64,000 nt of DNA from assembly GCA_012295275.1 (NCBI GenBank), contig CM022679.1, positions 28,755,164-28,819,163 on the forward strand, written 5' to 3'. The translations under genes and the position numbers were made by a program. The stretch is from Chrysomallon squamiferum. Lineage: Eukaryota; Mollusca; Gastropoda; Neomphalida; Peltospiridae. Within the stretch, counting starts at the first letter, position 1. Each line of letters starts with the position of its first letter. The notes under the pieces were generated by a model, which did not search any database, was not told where the DNA came from, and saw only the letters and a program-made list of their open reading frames with translations. Positions 25,334 to 40,872 of the stretch are shown in pieces.

Positions 25334-25952
25334 AACAGAAACGAAGAAAGAAAATAAATCATTTTGTCTTAGATGGGAACAAATTAGAAAACAGGTTTGT
25401 TTTTATTGTTGGTTGAATTGTGGGGTGGGATTTGGTTTTTTGTTTTGATTATTCTTGTTGTTTGTTTGTTGTTATTGTTCTTTTTGTTTTTGGGGGGGGC
25501 TGTTGTTGTTGCTGAGTTTGGTGTTTTTTTTTTTTATTGTTGTTTTTGTTGTTTGTTTCGGGTTGTTGTTGATGTTTTATGTTTTGTTTGTTCTGTAGGG
25601 TTATAGGTGTTTTCTCGTGTTTGCTGTTATTTTTCTGGTTGTTATTTTTATTTTTAGTCAGGCAAATCGTAAGACATTTATTTATTGCTATATCCTTCTC
25701 CGTCTTTATTTATCAGTTTATTTATCTATTTTATTTATTTATTCATTTATTTATATCAGAATTTATTTATCAATATTTGTCTATTATTTATTTATTTATT
25801 TATTTACTTCTTTATTCATTCATTCATTCATACATTTATTTATCTCCGAATATATTTATCAGTTTATTCTTTTTTTTTCATTTATTTCATTTAGTGTTAA
25901 TGGACTTTGCACCCACAGAGTTTCTCATAAAACAAAAATACACGCACGCACA

Positions 25953-25990
<38 letters not shown>

Positions 25991-26554
25991 AATATATTCA
26001 CTGATTTTTTATTTCAATTGTTGTTAAAACGTTTTCTCACTAAAATACAACGAGGTGAACAAAAACATTTCCTCATTCATCTTTCACTTCTGTGTATGAA
26101 GCCACATTTCATAAAATACAAAGAGATGAAGACAGCCATTTCTTCATTTACCTTTCACTTGTGTGCATGAAGCCACATCTCAACACTAAAAAGCTGGATG
26201 GACATACTGAACTCTAATACTCACTACCATGGTTTTTCCTTCTACTCTGGCTCCTGTATATTTAACTTGACTTGACATTCGTATTTTATATTATAACACA
26301 CTGACACCGGCTGTTGAGTAATTTGTTAGTTCCCGTGATATAAACATTAGATATCGTATAACTCACGCTATTAAAATTATATGAAACTTTTGAATGCAGA
26401 TTTTCAATAAGCTAATCATGTGGGACCTACTATGGTGTAATCCTAGCCCATTGACTGTTACTGTTGATATAAACAAACAGCTGAACTGCAGTAATATAAT
26501 TTTGTATAAGTTTAGTTAGTGTCTGGACACGAGTGAAAACACAAATCTACCACC
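25334..26554. other. Spacer between C' and D'
   Basis: No gene. It is GTT-rich near 25395-25620, then TTTA repeats (25690-25870), (CA)n at 25940-25985, and the 5' flank of D', related to but diverged from that of E. This stretch, with exons 1 and 2 of D', is missing from the first block. Confidence 0.6.
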
Positions 26555-28503
<1,949 letters not shown>

Positions 28504-29796
28504 AACAGACGATCACCAAAAATTATTTGTGACGTACAAACTGTAACGTGTAAACAAAAACACATAGATACTCTTAACTAATATCACTAGAAACTATATA
28601 ATATGTGTCATTGTTTACGTACAAAGTTTTCGGTTTCATGTTCGATCGAAGGCACCACTGTGATCTATAGATATACTGTATAACCGAGTCAGATCTTGTC
28701 GAGTGAACAGTCAAGGGAATGTAAATAATTAAGTATACAGTTACATTAACAAATGTCTAGAGACGTTTACAAAACAGATCTATTCCTTTGAGGCAGAAAT
28801 ATATATGCTGTTTTGCTTCAATTCATCTCTGTCGACATGATTGTGAATGAATACTAAAGAATAAAATAAATAATTGTTTTCACTTTTTTGTTGTACAATG
28901 TTAAACAAACAAAATAAACAATTTGAGTAATTGCAAAGAAAAAATTAGTAAAAGATATATTTATATATATATCCTGTCAAAAGAATCGAAAACATAACAT
29001 ATAAATATACGTACATACATGCATAATATACATACATACATATATTAATATATATAATCAGAATAAGAAAACTGTTGAGTATATATATATAGATATATCC
29101 TCAACAGTTTCCTCATTCTGCTTTTGAAACACACATGTAATACTCCATCATCATAGGAGAGATCCGAGCATAAGAAAAGTATTAACACAGGAAGCAATCT
29201 TCATTTGACAACACAAATTACACGACAGTTCACGTTTCAACAAAACTGTGCTCAGAAATAATATCACAATCATCACGTCTATCACTTCACTTACATTTCA
29301 GTTCTTACCTTTAGTCTAACCTATTTCCAACCTTTATCATCCTCTATTCAATCTCTCAATAAATCATCTGTTCATTGATTTTTTTATTTTATTTTTTTCA
29401 TCTTTTTAAAACTATTAAAATACAAAGAGACGAAGACAGCCATTTCTTCATTTACCTTTCACTTGTGTGCATGAAGCAGCATCTCAACACTAAAAAGCTG
29501 GGTGGACATATAGAAGTCTGATACTGATTACCATGGTTTTCACGGTGCGCTGACTCTGTGTATTTAACTTGACTTCACATTCATATTTTATATTATAACA
29601 AACTGACGACGGCTGTTCAGTAACGTGTTACTGTACGTGAAACATCAACACGTGTAACTAACGTTATTAAATTTATATGAACTTTGTGAATGCAGATTTT
29701 CAGTAAGGTAATCATAAGGGACCTGTGTTGCTATAAACGTAGGAGGTTCATTGATCTTGTTGGTATAAACAGACAACTGAGGTGTAGTCGGCCGTG
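28504..29796. other. Spacer between D' and E'1
   Basis: No coding exon. It is a close copy of the D-E spacer (10654-11934), including the AATAAA near 28862, the hairpin at 29060-29119 and the upstream region of E'1. Confidence 0.65.
29060..29119. repeat. Conserved inverted repeat, second copy
   Basis: Same hairpin as at 11200-11259, in the spacer between D' and E'1, with arms and loop unchanged on reading. Confidence 0.8.
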
Positions 29797-29848
29797 TATA
29801 TACATTCAGTTTGTCTCTGGACACAATTAAAATCACAAATTTACCATC

Positions 29849-29924
29849 ATGAGGAAATATTTCTTCGTGTTTTTAGCAATAATTTACGTTTGTAGTTCGG
29901 GAGGTATGTATACACACATTACCT

Positions 29925-29963
<39 letters not shown>

Positions 29964-31946
29964 CTTACTTACTTACTTATTTATGTATTTCGGCTTTGTG
30001 TCGCAAGAAAACTGTCTAAAAGAAAAAAAAATTACCATTTGTTTTGAATTAGTATAGATATTTAGCTCAAAGGTGATTTTTGTTTTATTTTTCCGAAAGC
30101 TAAGCCTTACAACCAGAACAAATTGAATCGAGCAAATGTTTGTCTTTAAAAAGAAACATGAACAATTATTTTTTGTATGTATTGTATATTATTTTTATTA
30201 TATTATTTTTATTAATCATAATCTTGTTCTTAAATTTATTTGTATTTATTTTTATTTATTTCTTGCATAAGAAATGATAGTAACGATATTCATGAAAAAG
30301 ACGGCGAAAAATACAAATGTTTACGTATATCCTTATACTTACACGATTATCTAGAAGGAAATAGATAATTGTTCATGTCTAGTAACAACACTGATTGCTG
30401 TTGATAATTGTTTTTTCTGTAGATCTTTCAGACAACATCGCTCTCAAAAAACCGGCAATCATGAGCTCAGTGTACAATAACTACGAGAGGGCAAAGGCGA
30501 AGCAGGCAGTGGACGGCAACACTGGAACTGATTTCTACAACAATTACTGCTCACATACGGGCTCAAATGACACGAATCTTTGGTGGATGGTAGATTTGGA
30601 AAACACGTACAATGTGCACACGGTTACTTTGACTAACAGAAATAGTATGGGTGAGTGTCTGTGTCATCCGCTTCACACTGCTCGGTAAACGTAGAACTGC
30701 TAAACATTAAAAACCAGTCTGCGAGGTTAATAAAACAATTACCTCACTCTTCTCCCCATAAACATACATACATAGACATAGATATATGAATATATATATA
30801 TATATACATACATACATACATACATACGTACACACACACATATACACGTATATATATATATATATATGCCATGCACACATACATTCTTACACACATACTT
30901 ACAGACATAATTAAATACATATATACATACATGCGTTCATAATTGCACACATGTACTTACATACATATACATCAGCCTACCTGAATACATACATACATAC
31001 GAAGTTATATATAAATATAATTTGTGTTCTTTAAACGTTAAGACTTAAAGTGAGACGTGAACAACAAAAGTCAAGATTTAAATTATTTTCTCGACAGCAA
31101 CATCAGTTCATCCGTTTCTACACCACCCTGGGACGACATTAATGACTGGAGTAGATTTATCTGCTTTGCTTTCGAAGAAAAAAGAAAAGAAAAGGAAGCA
31201 ACTAGGTTTATTTTAGATTTATGAATTAAGTTTTGTACCCTCAGTTTATATCATTGCAGCTTTTCGACTTGTCCATTTTGTTATTGAAGTTTTTGTGAGG
31301 AATCCTAAAAACTGTGCCGAAGCCAAAGTCACTGTGTGTTATAATCATACTGGAGCGGCGCTAGGAGCTTCTGAGACGAGAAGCTTCGCTTGTGAGAAAC
31401 CAACAACAGGTCGATTTGTCAGAATCAGAAAGTGGAAGCAAGATTATGTCCTCACTTTGTGTGAAGTTCAGGTTTTCGGCCAGCGAAAAATTGGTAAACT
31501 TTATAATAAACGTAATGGTAAAAAATTATGTTAATAATGTCGTAGCTGTATCTTATTAAATGCGTTATAGATATGCTATTTTATTAATGTAATTTAGATT
31601 GAATGGCGATAATATATGTTTCTTTTCTTAGCCTCTGTAAAATATCGTTCGTTGATAATAAACACTGAAATGTTTGTCGTTAAACTGATATTTCTCATCT
31701 GTTTTAGGTTGTGAAAATCCAGTTCATTTCGATCGACTTACACAAACACGACTAAAATCAGATAACCCTCTGATACTGACCACACCCCTGATGAACTGTG
31801 CTGTTGAGTGTCTGAAAAATGGCGCCTGTCTGGCTTTCAACTTCAACACAGAAATTCAGCAGTGTGAACTCGTCTTTCAGCCTCAGTTTGGCGAGACAAC
31901 TGAGAAGAATTCCGTGTGGGACTACTACGGATCAGATTTGTGTTAA
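29849..31946 (+). CDS. Lectin unit E'1: secreted F-type lectin with PAN/Apple domain
   Basis: Exons 29849-29903, 30423-30650, 31260-31493 and 31708-31946 join in phase 1 to 251 residues. The signal peptide is MRKYFFVFLAIIYVCSSG. Exon 2 reads the same as unit E, with CSHTGSNDT, WWMVDLE and TNRNS. Exon 3 differs from E by K for R in ACEKP. The PAN exon differs by a few residues (VHFDRLTQTR, NCAVECLKNG, CELVFQPQF). The H..R..R positions tied to fucose binding are kept. Upstream, TATATA at 29797-29802 lies 52 bp from the ATG. It is the direct block-2 counterpart of unit E and the source or sister of E'2, which starts 3445 bp further on. Confidence 0.88.
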
Positions 31947-33241
31947 AACAGACGATCACCAAAACGTGTTTGTTACGTAAAAACTCTAACGAGTAAACAA
32001 CAACACACAGATACTGTTAACTAATATCACTAGAAACTATATAATACGTGTCATTGTTTACGTACAAAGCTTTCGGTTTCATGTTCGATCGAAGGCACCA
32101 CTGTGATCTATAGATATACATTATAACCGAGTCAGATCTTGTCGAGTGAACAGTCAAGGGAAAGTAATTAATTAAGTATACAGTTAAATTAACAAATGTC
32201 TAGAGACGTTTACAAAACAGATCTATTCCTTTGAGGCAGAAATATATATGCTGTTTTGCTTCACTTCATCTCTGTCGACATGATTGTGAATGAATACTAA
32301 AGAATAAAATAAATAATTGTTTTCACTTTTTTGTTGCTACAAGGTTTAAACAAACAAAATAAACAATTTGAGTAATTGCAAAGAAAAAATTAGTAAAAGA
32401 TATATTTATATATATATCCTGTCAAAAGAATCGAAAACATAACATATAAATATACGTACATACATGCATAATATACATACATACATATATTAATATATAT
32501 AATCAGAACAAGAAAACTGTTGAGTATATATATATAGATATATCCTCAACAGTTTCCTCATTCTGCTTTTGAAACACACATGTAATACTCCATCATCATA
32601 GGAGAGATCCGAGCATAAGACAAGTATTAACACAGGAAGCAATCTTCATTTGACAACACAAATTACACGACAGTTCACGTTTCAACAAAACTGTGCTCAG
32701 AAATAATATCACAATCATCACGTCTATCATTTCACTTACATTTCAGTTGTTACCTTTAGTCTAACCTATTTCCAACCTTTATCATCCTCTATTCAATCTC
32801 TCAATAAATCATCTGTTCATTGATTTTTTTTTTTTTTTTTTTTCATCTTTTTAAAACTATTAAAATACAAAGAGACGAAGACAGCCATTTCTTCATTTAC
32901 CTTTCACTTGTGTGCATGAAGCAGCATCTCGACAACAAAAAGCTGGCTGGACATACTGAACTCTAGTACTCACTACCATGGTTTTCACGGTTCGCTGACT
33001 CTGTGTATTTAACTTGACTTCACATTCATATTTTATATTATAACAAACTGACGACGGCTGTTCAGTAACGTGTTACTGTACGTGAAACATCAACACGTGT
33101 AACTAACGTTATTAAATTTATATGAACTTTGTGAATGCAGATTTTCAGTGAGGTAATCATAAGGGACCTGTGTTGCTATAAACGTAGGAGGTTCATTGAT
33201 CTTGTTGGTGTAAACTGACAACTGAAGTGTAGTCGGCCGTG
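31947..33241. other. Spacer between E'1 and E'2
   Basis: No coding exon. It is a third copy of the roughly 1.34-kb lectin spacer, with AATAAA near 32305, the hairpin at 32505-32564 and the TATATA promoter candidate at 33242-33247. Confidence 0.65.
32505..32564. repeat. Conserved inverted repeat, third copy
   Basis: Same hairpin as at 11200 and 29060. One further base change in the left arm (agaaca for agaata) adds a mismatch near the stem base. Confidence 0.75.
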
Positions 33242-33293
33242 TATATACATTCAGTTTGTCTCTGGACACAATTAAAATCACAAATTTACCATC

Positions 33294-33369
33294 ATGAGGA
33301 AATATTTCTTCGTGTTTATAGCAATAATTTACGTTTGTAGTTCGGGAGGTATGTATACACACATTACCT

Positions 33370-33400
<31 letters not shown>

Positions 33401-35371
33401 CTTACTTACTTACTTACTTATTTATCTATTTCGGCTCTGTGTCCCAAGAAAACTGTCTAAAAGAAAAAAATTACCATTTGTTTTGAATTAGCATAGATAT
33501 TTAGCTCAAAGGTGATTTTTGTTTTATTTTTCCGAAAGCTAAGCCTTACAACCAGAACAAATTGATTCGAGCAAATGTTTGTCTTTAAAAAGAAATCTGA
33601 ACAATTATTTTTTGTATGTATTGTATTTTTTTTATTAATTATAATCTTGTTCTTAAATTTATTTGTATTTATTTTTATTTATTTCTTGCATAAGAAATGA
33701 TAGTAACGATATTCATGAAAAAGACGGCGAAAAATCACAAATGTTTATGTATATCCTTATACTTACACGATTATCTAGAAGGAAATAGATAATTGTTCAT
33801 GTCTAGTAACAACACTGATTGCTGTCGATAACTGCTTTTTCTGTAGATCTTTCAGACAACATCGCTGTCAAAAAACCGGCAATCATGAGCTCAGTGTACA
33901 ATAACGATGAGAGGGCAAAGGCGAAGCATGCAGTGGACGGCAACACTGGAACTGATTTCTACAACAATCACTGCTCACACACGGGCTCAGATGACACGAA
34001 TCTTTGGTGGATGGTAGATTTGGAAAACACGTACAATGTGCACACGGTTACTTTGACTAACAGAAATAGTATGGGTGAGTGTCTGTGTCATCCGCTTCAC
34101 ACTGCTCGGTAAACGTAGAACTGCTAAACATTAAAAACCAGTCTGCGAGGTTAATAAAACAATTACCTCACTGTTCTCCCCATAAACATACATACATAGA
34201 CATAGATATATGAATATATATATATACATACATACATACATACATACGTACACACACACATATACACGTATATATATATATATATATATGCCATGCACAC
34301 ATACATTCTTACACACATACTTACAGACATAATTAAATACATATATACATACATGCGTTCATAATTGCACACATGTACTTACATACATATACATCAGCCT
34401 ACCTGAATACATACATACATACGAAGTTATATATAAATATAATTTGTGTTCTTTAAACGTTAAGACTTAAAGTGAGACGTGAACAGCAAAAGTCAAGATT
34501 TAAATTATTTTCTCGACAGCAACATCAGTTCATCCGTTTCTACACCACCCTGGGACGACATTAATGACTGGAGTAGATTTATCTGCTTTGCTTTCGAAGA
34601 AAAAAGAAAAGAAAAGGAAGCAACTAGGTTTATTTTAGATTTATGAATTAAGTTTTGTACCCTCAATTTATATCATTGCAGCTTTTCGACTTGTCCATTT
34701 TGTTATTGAAGTCTTTGTGAAGAATCCTAAAAGCTGTGCCGAAGCCAAAGTCACTGTGTGTTATAATCATACTGGAGCGGCGCTAGGAGCTTCTGAAACG
34801 AGAAGCTTCGCTTGTGAGAAACCAACAACAGGTCGATTTGTCAGAATCAGAAAGTGGAAGCAAGATTATGTTCTCACTTTGTGTGAAGTTCAGGTTTTCG
34901 GCCAGCAAAAAATTGGTAAACTTTATAATAAACGTAATGGTAAAAAATTATGTAAATAATGTTGTAGCTGTATCTCATTAAATGCGTTATAGATATGGTA
35001 TTTTATTAATGTAATTTAGATTGAATGGCGAGAATATAATATGTTTCTTTTCTTAGCCTATGTAAAATATCGTACGTTGATAATAAACACTGAAATGTTT
35101 GTCGTTAAACTGATATTTCTCATCTGTTTCAGGTTGTGAAAATCCTATTTATTTCGATCGAGTTAGACAAACACGACTAAAATCAGATAACCCTCTGATA
35201 CTGACCACTCCCCTGATGAACTGTGCTATTGAGTGTGTGAAAAATGGCGCCTGTCTGGCTTTCAACTACAACACTGAAATTCAGCAGTGTGAACTCATCT
35301 TTCAGCCTCAGTTTGGCGAGACAGCTGAGAAGAATTCCGTGTGGGACTACTACGGATCAGATTTGTGTTAA
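33294..35371 (+). CDS. Lectin unit E'2: secreted F-type lectin with PAN/Apple domain
   Basis: Exons 33294-33348, 33847-34074, 34682-34915 and 35133-35371 join in phase 1 to 251 residues. The signal peptide equals that of E. Exon 2 has small changes against E (NIAVKKP, NDERAKAKHAVDG, NHCSHTGSDDT). The NDT sequon becomes DDT, so one possible glycosylation site is lost. Exon 3 has NPKSC for NPKNC. The PAN exon reads CENPIYFDRVRQTR, AFNYNTE and GETAEKNS, mixing features of D' and E. The sugar-site H, R and R are kept. The gene and its spacer duplicate the E'1 unit with a period of about 3.45 kb. It is the last plus-strand lectin. Confidence 0.88.
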
Positions 35372-35519
35372 AACAGACGATCAAACTGCAACGTGTGAAC
35401 AACAACACAATTATGTGGTTGATATCACTAATAATTATAAGCTATGTCTTTGAGTTTATTTAGTTACGTACAAACTATTCGGTGTAGTATTTGATTAAAT
35501 GGACCAGTCTGATGTAGAT

Positions 35520-35880
35520 TAGACTCCTGGACGGCTTCCCCATCTCCAGGACATCTGCACCCCAGTCCGAACATAGACAGGTGGACATCCTGGCACTCCC
35601 AAGTGAAATGTAAGCTAGGATATCTACCACTAGGGATACCAAATCCCCATACATTACAATACAAATAACAGATACTGAAATATTGTTATTAAATAAAAAA
35701 TTTACTTAAATCGTTTTTAACTTTTACAACTGTAAGTGTAGATTGACTTTGTAGTAAATATGTATTTTTGTTTATCAAATAATAGAAAGTTCGCTGTTTC
35801 CTGTGTCAAATAGTTTCTCTCTTAACAGCCAGGTAACAAGTCACGTTGATGTTGTTTTGTCTCCTGCTTTGAAAAAACTA

Positions 35881-35916
<36 letters not shown>

Positions 35917-36420
35917 GATAATGAAACATTTAGGAAAAGAAAATAGTCTGGTTTTGTACAAGCCATATCCTTGTTACTCATTATTAATATTGGGTTATTT
36001 TAATTATTTCTTTACATGTGGGTTTAAAATTATCTTTCTTAATTACCATATTCTCTTTTAATTTCACATTACAGTTTCACAGTTTGAAGTGATATTTCTT
36101 TGCATCAATAAATGATTTCGTCACCAGAGCAAAGTTTACTTATATTTTCTAACGAGTATGTTTTCAAGGAATGTTTCACTATTTTAATTAAGTAATTAAG
36201 TAATTAGCAGACAGAGCTGTTCTACTTGAGACAAATAACGAATATTTTGACCACTGAATCATTGCCCATTCCAACCTGTGTTTCACAATATTAACAGGAT
36301 GTGTTACGTATAATCGACTATAACGTAATGTAACGCACTGTTTAACAGAAGTATTTAAAAATGTTATAGAAATGTTGCTGATGAATTTTGTCAATTAGGA
36401 AGGGGTTCCAGAGGGAAAAT
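35520..36420. other. About 900-bp insert in the 3' flank of E'2
   Basis: Against the 3' flanks of E, D' and E'1, homology breaks near 35520 and resumes near 36424 (agcagattgtgttgagtg). The first 150 bp (35500-35660) are clearly richer in G+C than the surroundings. An (AAT)n run sits at 35883-35917. No terminal repeats or protein domain are recognised. It could be a mobile-element remnant. Confidence 0.45.
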
Positions 36421-36652
36421 GATAAGCAGATTGTGTTGAGTGAAAAGTAAAGTGAATAATGTAAATAATTAAGTCTACGGTTAAATTAACAAGTATTTGG
36501 AGACATGTACATGACAGATCTATTCCTATGAGGCACCAGAAATATCTAGGCGGTTATGCTTCTCTTCGCCTCTGCTGACATGATTGTGAATGAACACCAT
36601 TAAGTGATTAAGTTTGAGAAATTAAAAATAATTGTCATTCCTTTTTTACGCT

Positions 36653-36689
<37 letters not shown>

Positions 36690-37149
36690 GCTTCGGGGAC
36701 TTGTACAAAGTAAAGAAAGTAATTGCAAAGAAACAATCAATATATCGTAAAAGATATATTTATATACACCTTTCAAAAATATGCAAGTCATAACATATAT
36801 ATAAATACACACATATATACATAATACTTACAATAATACATGATATAATATGTATGTTTATAGATAAGGCATGTTTCCTCATTCTCGTTAACTTCTTATT
36901 TTTTAAAAAGATTCAATACTCGATCACCTATCACTTATACGTGCATAAGAAAAGTATTGTCCAGAAATTAGATCCAGTTTTCCATCAACTGTACATTTGC
37001 CTTCTGTCTCATCGAATCTAGAACTCAAGATGTTTATTCAGATCGATGTTAAAAGAAAACAATTTTAATTATGGGAATGTTGAATTAAGAGAATCACAAT
37101 TATTTGTCAGTGTATTTGCTTTCAATATGTAAAGATGTTGTACCGTACA

Positions 37150-37970
37150 AACAAAACACTGTACGTTTTACAAGTAAAATGTAATTTGTTTGTACAGACA
37201 CTGTCTAAACAACACGATGTACGTTTAACTAGTAAAATGTAATTTGTTTGAACAGACACTGACTATGCAACACGATGTACGTTTAACTAGTAAAATGTAA
37301 TTTGTTTGAACAGACACTGACTATGCAACACGATGTACGTTTTACAAGTAAAATGTAATTTGTTTGAACAGACACTGACTATGCAACACGATGTACGTTT
37401 TACAAGTAAAATGTAATTTGTTTGAACAGACACTGACTATGCAACACGATGTACGTTTTACAAGTAAAATGTAATTGGTTTGTACAGACACTGTCTAAAC
37501 AACACGATGTACGTTTTACAAGTAAAATGTAATTTGTTTGTACAGACACTGTCTAAACAACACCATGTACGTTTTACAAGTAAAATGTAATTTGTTTGAA
37601 CAGACACTGACTATGCAACACGATGTACGTTTTACAAGTAAAATGTAATTTGTTTGAATAGACACTGTCTAAACAACACGATGTACGTTTTACAAGTAAA
37701 ATGTAATTTGTTTGAACAGACACTGACTATGCAACACGATGTACGTTTTACAAGTAAAATGTAATTTGTTTGAACAGACACTGACTATGCAACACGATGT
37801 ACGTTTTACAAGTAAAATGTAATTTGTTTGAATAGACACTGTCTAAACAACACGATGTACGTTTTACAAGTAAAATGTAATTTGTTTGAACAGACACTGA
37901 CTATGCAACACGATGTACGTTTTACAAGTAAAATATAATTTGTTTGAACAGACACTATGCAAAACAGTGT
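37150..37970. repeat. 58-bp minisatellite array, direct orientation
   Basis: About 14 copies of a 58-bp unit: gtaaaatgtaatttgtttg, (a/t)acagacactg, then either tctaaacaacacgatgtacg or actatgcaacacgatgtacg, then ttttacaa. The two middle variants are interspersed. The unit shares its core with the 54-bp array at 15500-16540 and holds the same position behind the block's last gene. Confidence 0.9.
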
Positions 37971-38112
37971 ACGTTTTTGTTGGATTGTCTTGCTTTAACA
38001 TAATTAACTTTTAATTAAATTTTTGTTAAATACATAGCTTTTAACTGCTTTTAACTGATGTGCAAATAAAAATAGTTTTTACCGGAGAAAATATTTGTCA
38101 AGAAATTAACTT

Positions 38113-38480
38113 TTTGCTTCTGAAACGTACACCTTGTAGTTTATCAGTGTCTGTATAAAAAAAATTACATTTTACCCTGTAGATCGTCAGTGTCTGTACA
38201 AACAAATTACATGTTACCTGTAGATCGTATACCTTGTAGTTTGTCAGTGTCTGTACAAACAAATTACATTTTACCTGTAGATCGTATACCTTGTAGTTTG
38301 TCAGTGTCTGTACAAACAAATTACATTTTACCTGTAGATCGTATACCTTGTAGTTTGTCAGTGTCTGTACAAACAAATTACATTTTACCTGTAGATCGTA
38401 TACCTTGTAGTTTGTCAGTGTCTGTACAAACAAATTACATTTTACCTGTAAAACGTACACGTGTTGTTTACTCAGTGACT
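38113..38480. repeat. 57-bp minisatellite array, inverted orientation
   Basis: About six copies of a 57-bp unit that is the reverse complement of the preceding family (caaattacattttac, cagtgtctgtac). It faces the array at 37150-37970 across about 140 bp. It lies 3' of the minus-strand unit F, the same relative place the direct arrays hold behind plus-strand genes. Confidence 0.88.
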
Positions 38481-38735
38481 TTACAAAATACCTTTCACTT
38501 GTAAATAATTTGATTTTCACCGGAAATAATCTTTCATCAATAACAAAAACAGAAGAGGAAAGCAAGACGATCTAGACTTTTTCCTTCTTTTTGTGTTTCT
38601 TTTCTCTCATTTTATTTTTATTTTATTTTATTTATTTTGTTGTTGTTGTTGCTGTTATATTTTTAGAAGGTATCTATCTGATGGTTTCAAGCACTTGTCA
38701 TTATCGCTTCATAGGGACACAGACACAGATACACA

Positions 38736-38740
<5 letters not shown>

Positions 38741-38821
<81 letters not shown>
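38741..38821. repeat. (CA)n(GA)n microsatellite
   Basis: A short CA run followed by about 34 GA units. The R/E-rich open frames here are artefacts. Confidence 0.95.
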
Positions 38822-38824
<3 letters not shown>

Positions 38825-39136
38825 ATCAATGCATCAAAAATTAAAATAAAAAATAGGTCAATCAATGTAGAAAAAATATGTTAGTGCTTTTTATTACATG
38901 AAAAGCAAACTTTGTTCTCATTGAGATTTAACTACTGAAGAAGTGCTAAAATATACATGAATGCAGCTGACATTTATTTATTCATTGCTTATTTGTGAAC
39001 TGACGTGTAATTTATTACAATATTTGTCTGTCAGTATTCTCAGTATATGAAAGCGGAAAATAAGAATAAAAACTAAATAATTGTGATCAGTGTTTTATTA
39101 GATCAATACAGGAATCGATAGCGCACATATATGTCT

Positions 39137-39258
39137 AAAATGTAAGCAAGACCATAAAAATTTGATATAAATGATGATGATAATTGATTAAATTGATTAA
39201 AATGTAAGCAAGAACATACAAGTCAGACATAAATGATGATGATAACTGATTAAATTTT
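39137..39258. repeat. Two-copy tandem repeat, about 62 bp
   Basis: aaaatgtaagcaaga ... ataaatgatgatgataa(c/t)tgatta occurs at 39137 and again at about 39199, with a few differences. Confidence 0.75.
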
Positions 39259-40007
39259 ATCAAGATATGACGAGTTGATAAATGTTTACATTTTCGTAAA
39301 TACAGCTTATCTATTCAGACTTTTTTCAGTTACTTGCGTGAGAGTTTTTATTGAGACCTCTGACATTTAAATATTCTGATAACAGTAAAAGCTGATTCTA
39401 TCAAGTTTTTCTATCTATGAAGCATTCAGGTTTTATATGTTTTAGAATGGAAAAAATATGCAATTGCCAGATTACAAAACATGTCTCACTGTAAAAGATA
39501 ACACAGAGAAGTAACCTAAAACAAAAAAAAACAAAAAATAATTAAAAAAAATACCACCCTTAATTTAAAATAGTTTAACGCAGTGAAAAGTTAGAGAGTC
39601 CAATGTTAATTTTATACAGTGAAAAGTAAACAAACCACATTACATGATACGTTGTAGAAATCTCGTAGTTTTCAGCACATTCCAAATAGACTTTGTACGT
39701 GACAAAATGTTTAGTATCATTTACTGATTGTCTGTTTTTTAACACAGATCAGATCCGTAGTAATTCCATTCAGAGAGTTTCTCAGTTGTGTTTCCAAACT
39801 GTGGATGAAAGATGAGTTCACACTGTTCAGTCTGAGTGTTGAAGTTGAAAGCCAGACACGTGATATTCTCAGAACACTTTAGTGCACATTTCATTAGAGG
39901 CGTTGTCGACATCAAAGAATTGTCAGAAATCAGGCGTGTTTTTCTAACACGTGGGAAGTAGGCTGGATTTCCACAACCTGAAATTAATAGAAGATATCAG
40001 TGATGTC

Positions 40008-40013
<6 letters not shown>

Positions 40014-40101
<88 letters not shown>
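40014..40101. repeat. (GA)n microsatellite
   Basis: About 43 GA units in intron 3 of unit F, starting some 35 bp upstream of the PAN exon acceptor, on the minus strand a pyrimidine-rich CT run. Confidence 0.95.
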
Positions 40102-40511
40102 GGCATTTGGCAATAGACATATAAAAACGTAATTAAATTAATTGTTTGTATAATACAACAGAAAGCCAGAAAATATTAAATTATTATATCATATTATAAA
40201 AAAAAAAATATTAACAAAATATCTATTTATAAAATATTTGCATAATAAATAAAATATATTCAAAATGTTTTTTTACTGTGTTCCTGAAGTCCGAAAATTT
40301 GAACTTCACACAGAGTCAGACGTTGAAGATATTTCCAGAATCGGATTCTGACAAATCGTCCTTTGTCGGCTTTTGACACGCGAAGTTCCTGGTTTCCGAG
40401 GTTCCTAGAGCTGCTCCAGTGTGATTATAACACAAAGTAGATTTAGCTTCGTCACATTGTGTAGGGTTTGTGTCAAATATTTCAATAAGAAAGCCATGAA
40501 GTCTGTCCGCT

Positions 40512-40555
<44 letters not shown>

Positions 40556-40872
40556 CAATAATAATAACAGTAATAACAAATAAATAATAATAATAAACAA
40601 TAACAATAGTACTAATAATAATAATCAAAAGAAGAAGAAGAGCAACAAAAATAATTATTATAGACAAGATGCTAAATAAAAACGTAGACAATGTAATACA
40701 ATAAAATATAGATAATTTAATTGTCATTGATAGTGAGATGCATATTAACTCACAGAGAGTCTAATAAGTGACATCTGACTGAAAATGTAGTAAAAACTGA
40801 AGACAGTAAAGTAAACATTAACTTTTAAAAAGTCTGACAATAACAACTGACAATGTGATAAATAACAACTGA

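Noticed and set aside
35464-35664. A 66-residue minus-strand frame in the GC-rich segment
   Set aside because: No domain, splice context or family is recognisable. It is kept only as part of the insertion finding.
37150-38480. Regular repeats resembling a CRISPR array
   Set aside because: The whole 57-58-bp unit is repeated with no unique spacers, and the context is an animal gene cluster with introns.
38591-38884. Arginine/glutamate-rich open frames
   Set aside because: They are translations of a GA microsatellite, as are those at 42054-42263, 52486-52713 and 59719-59971.
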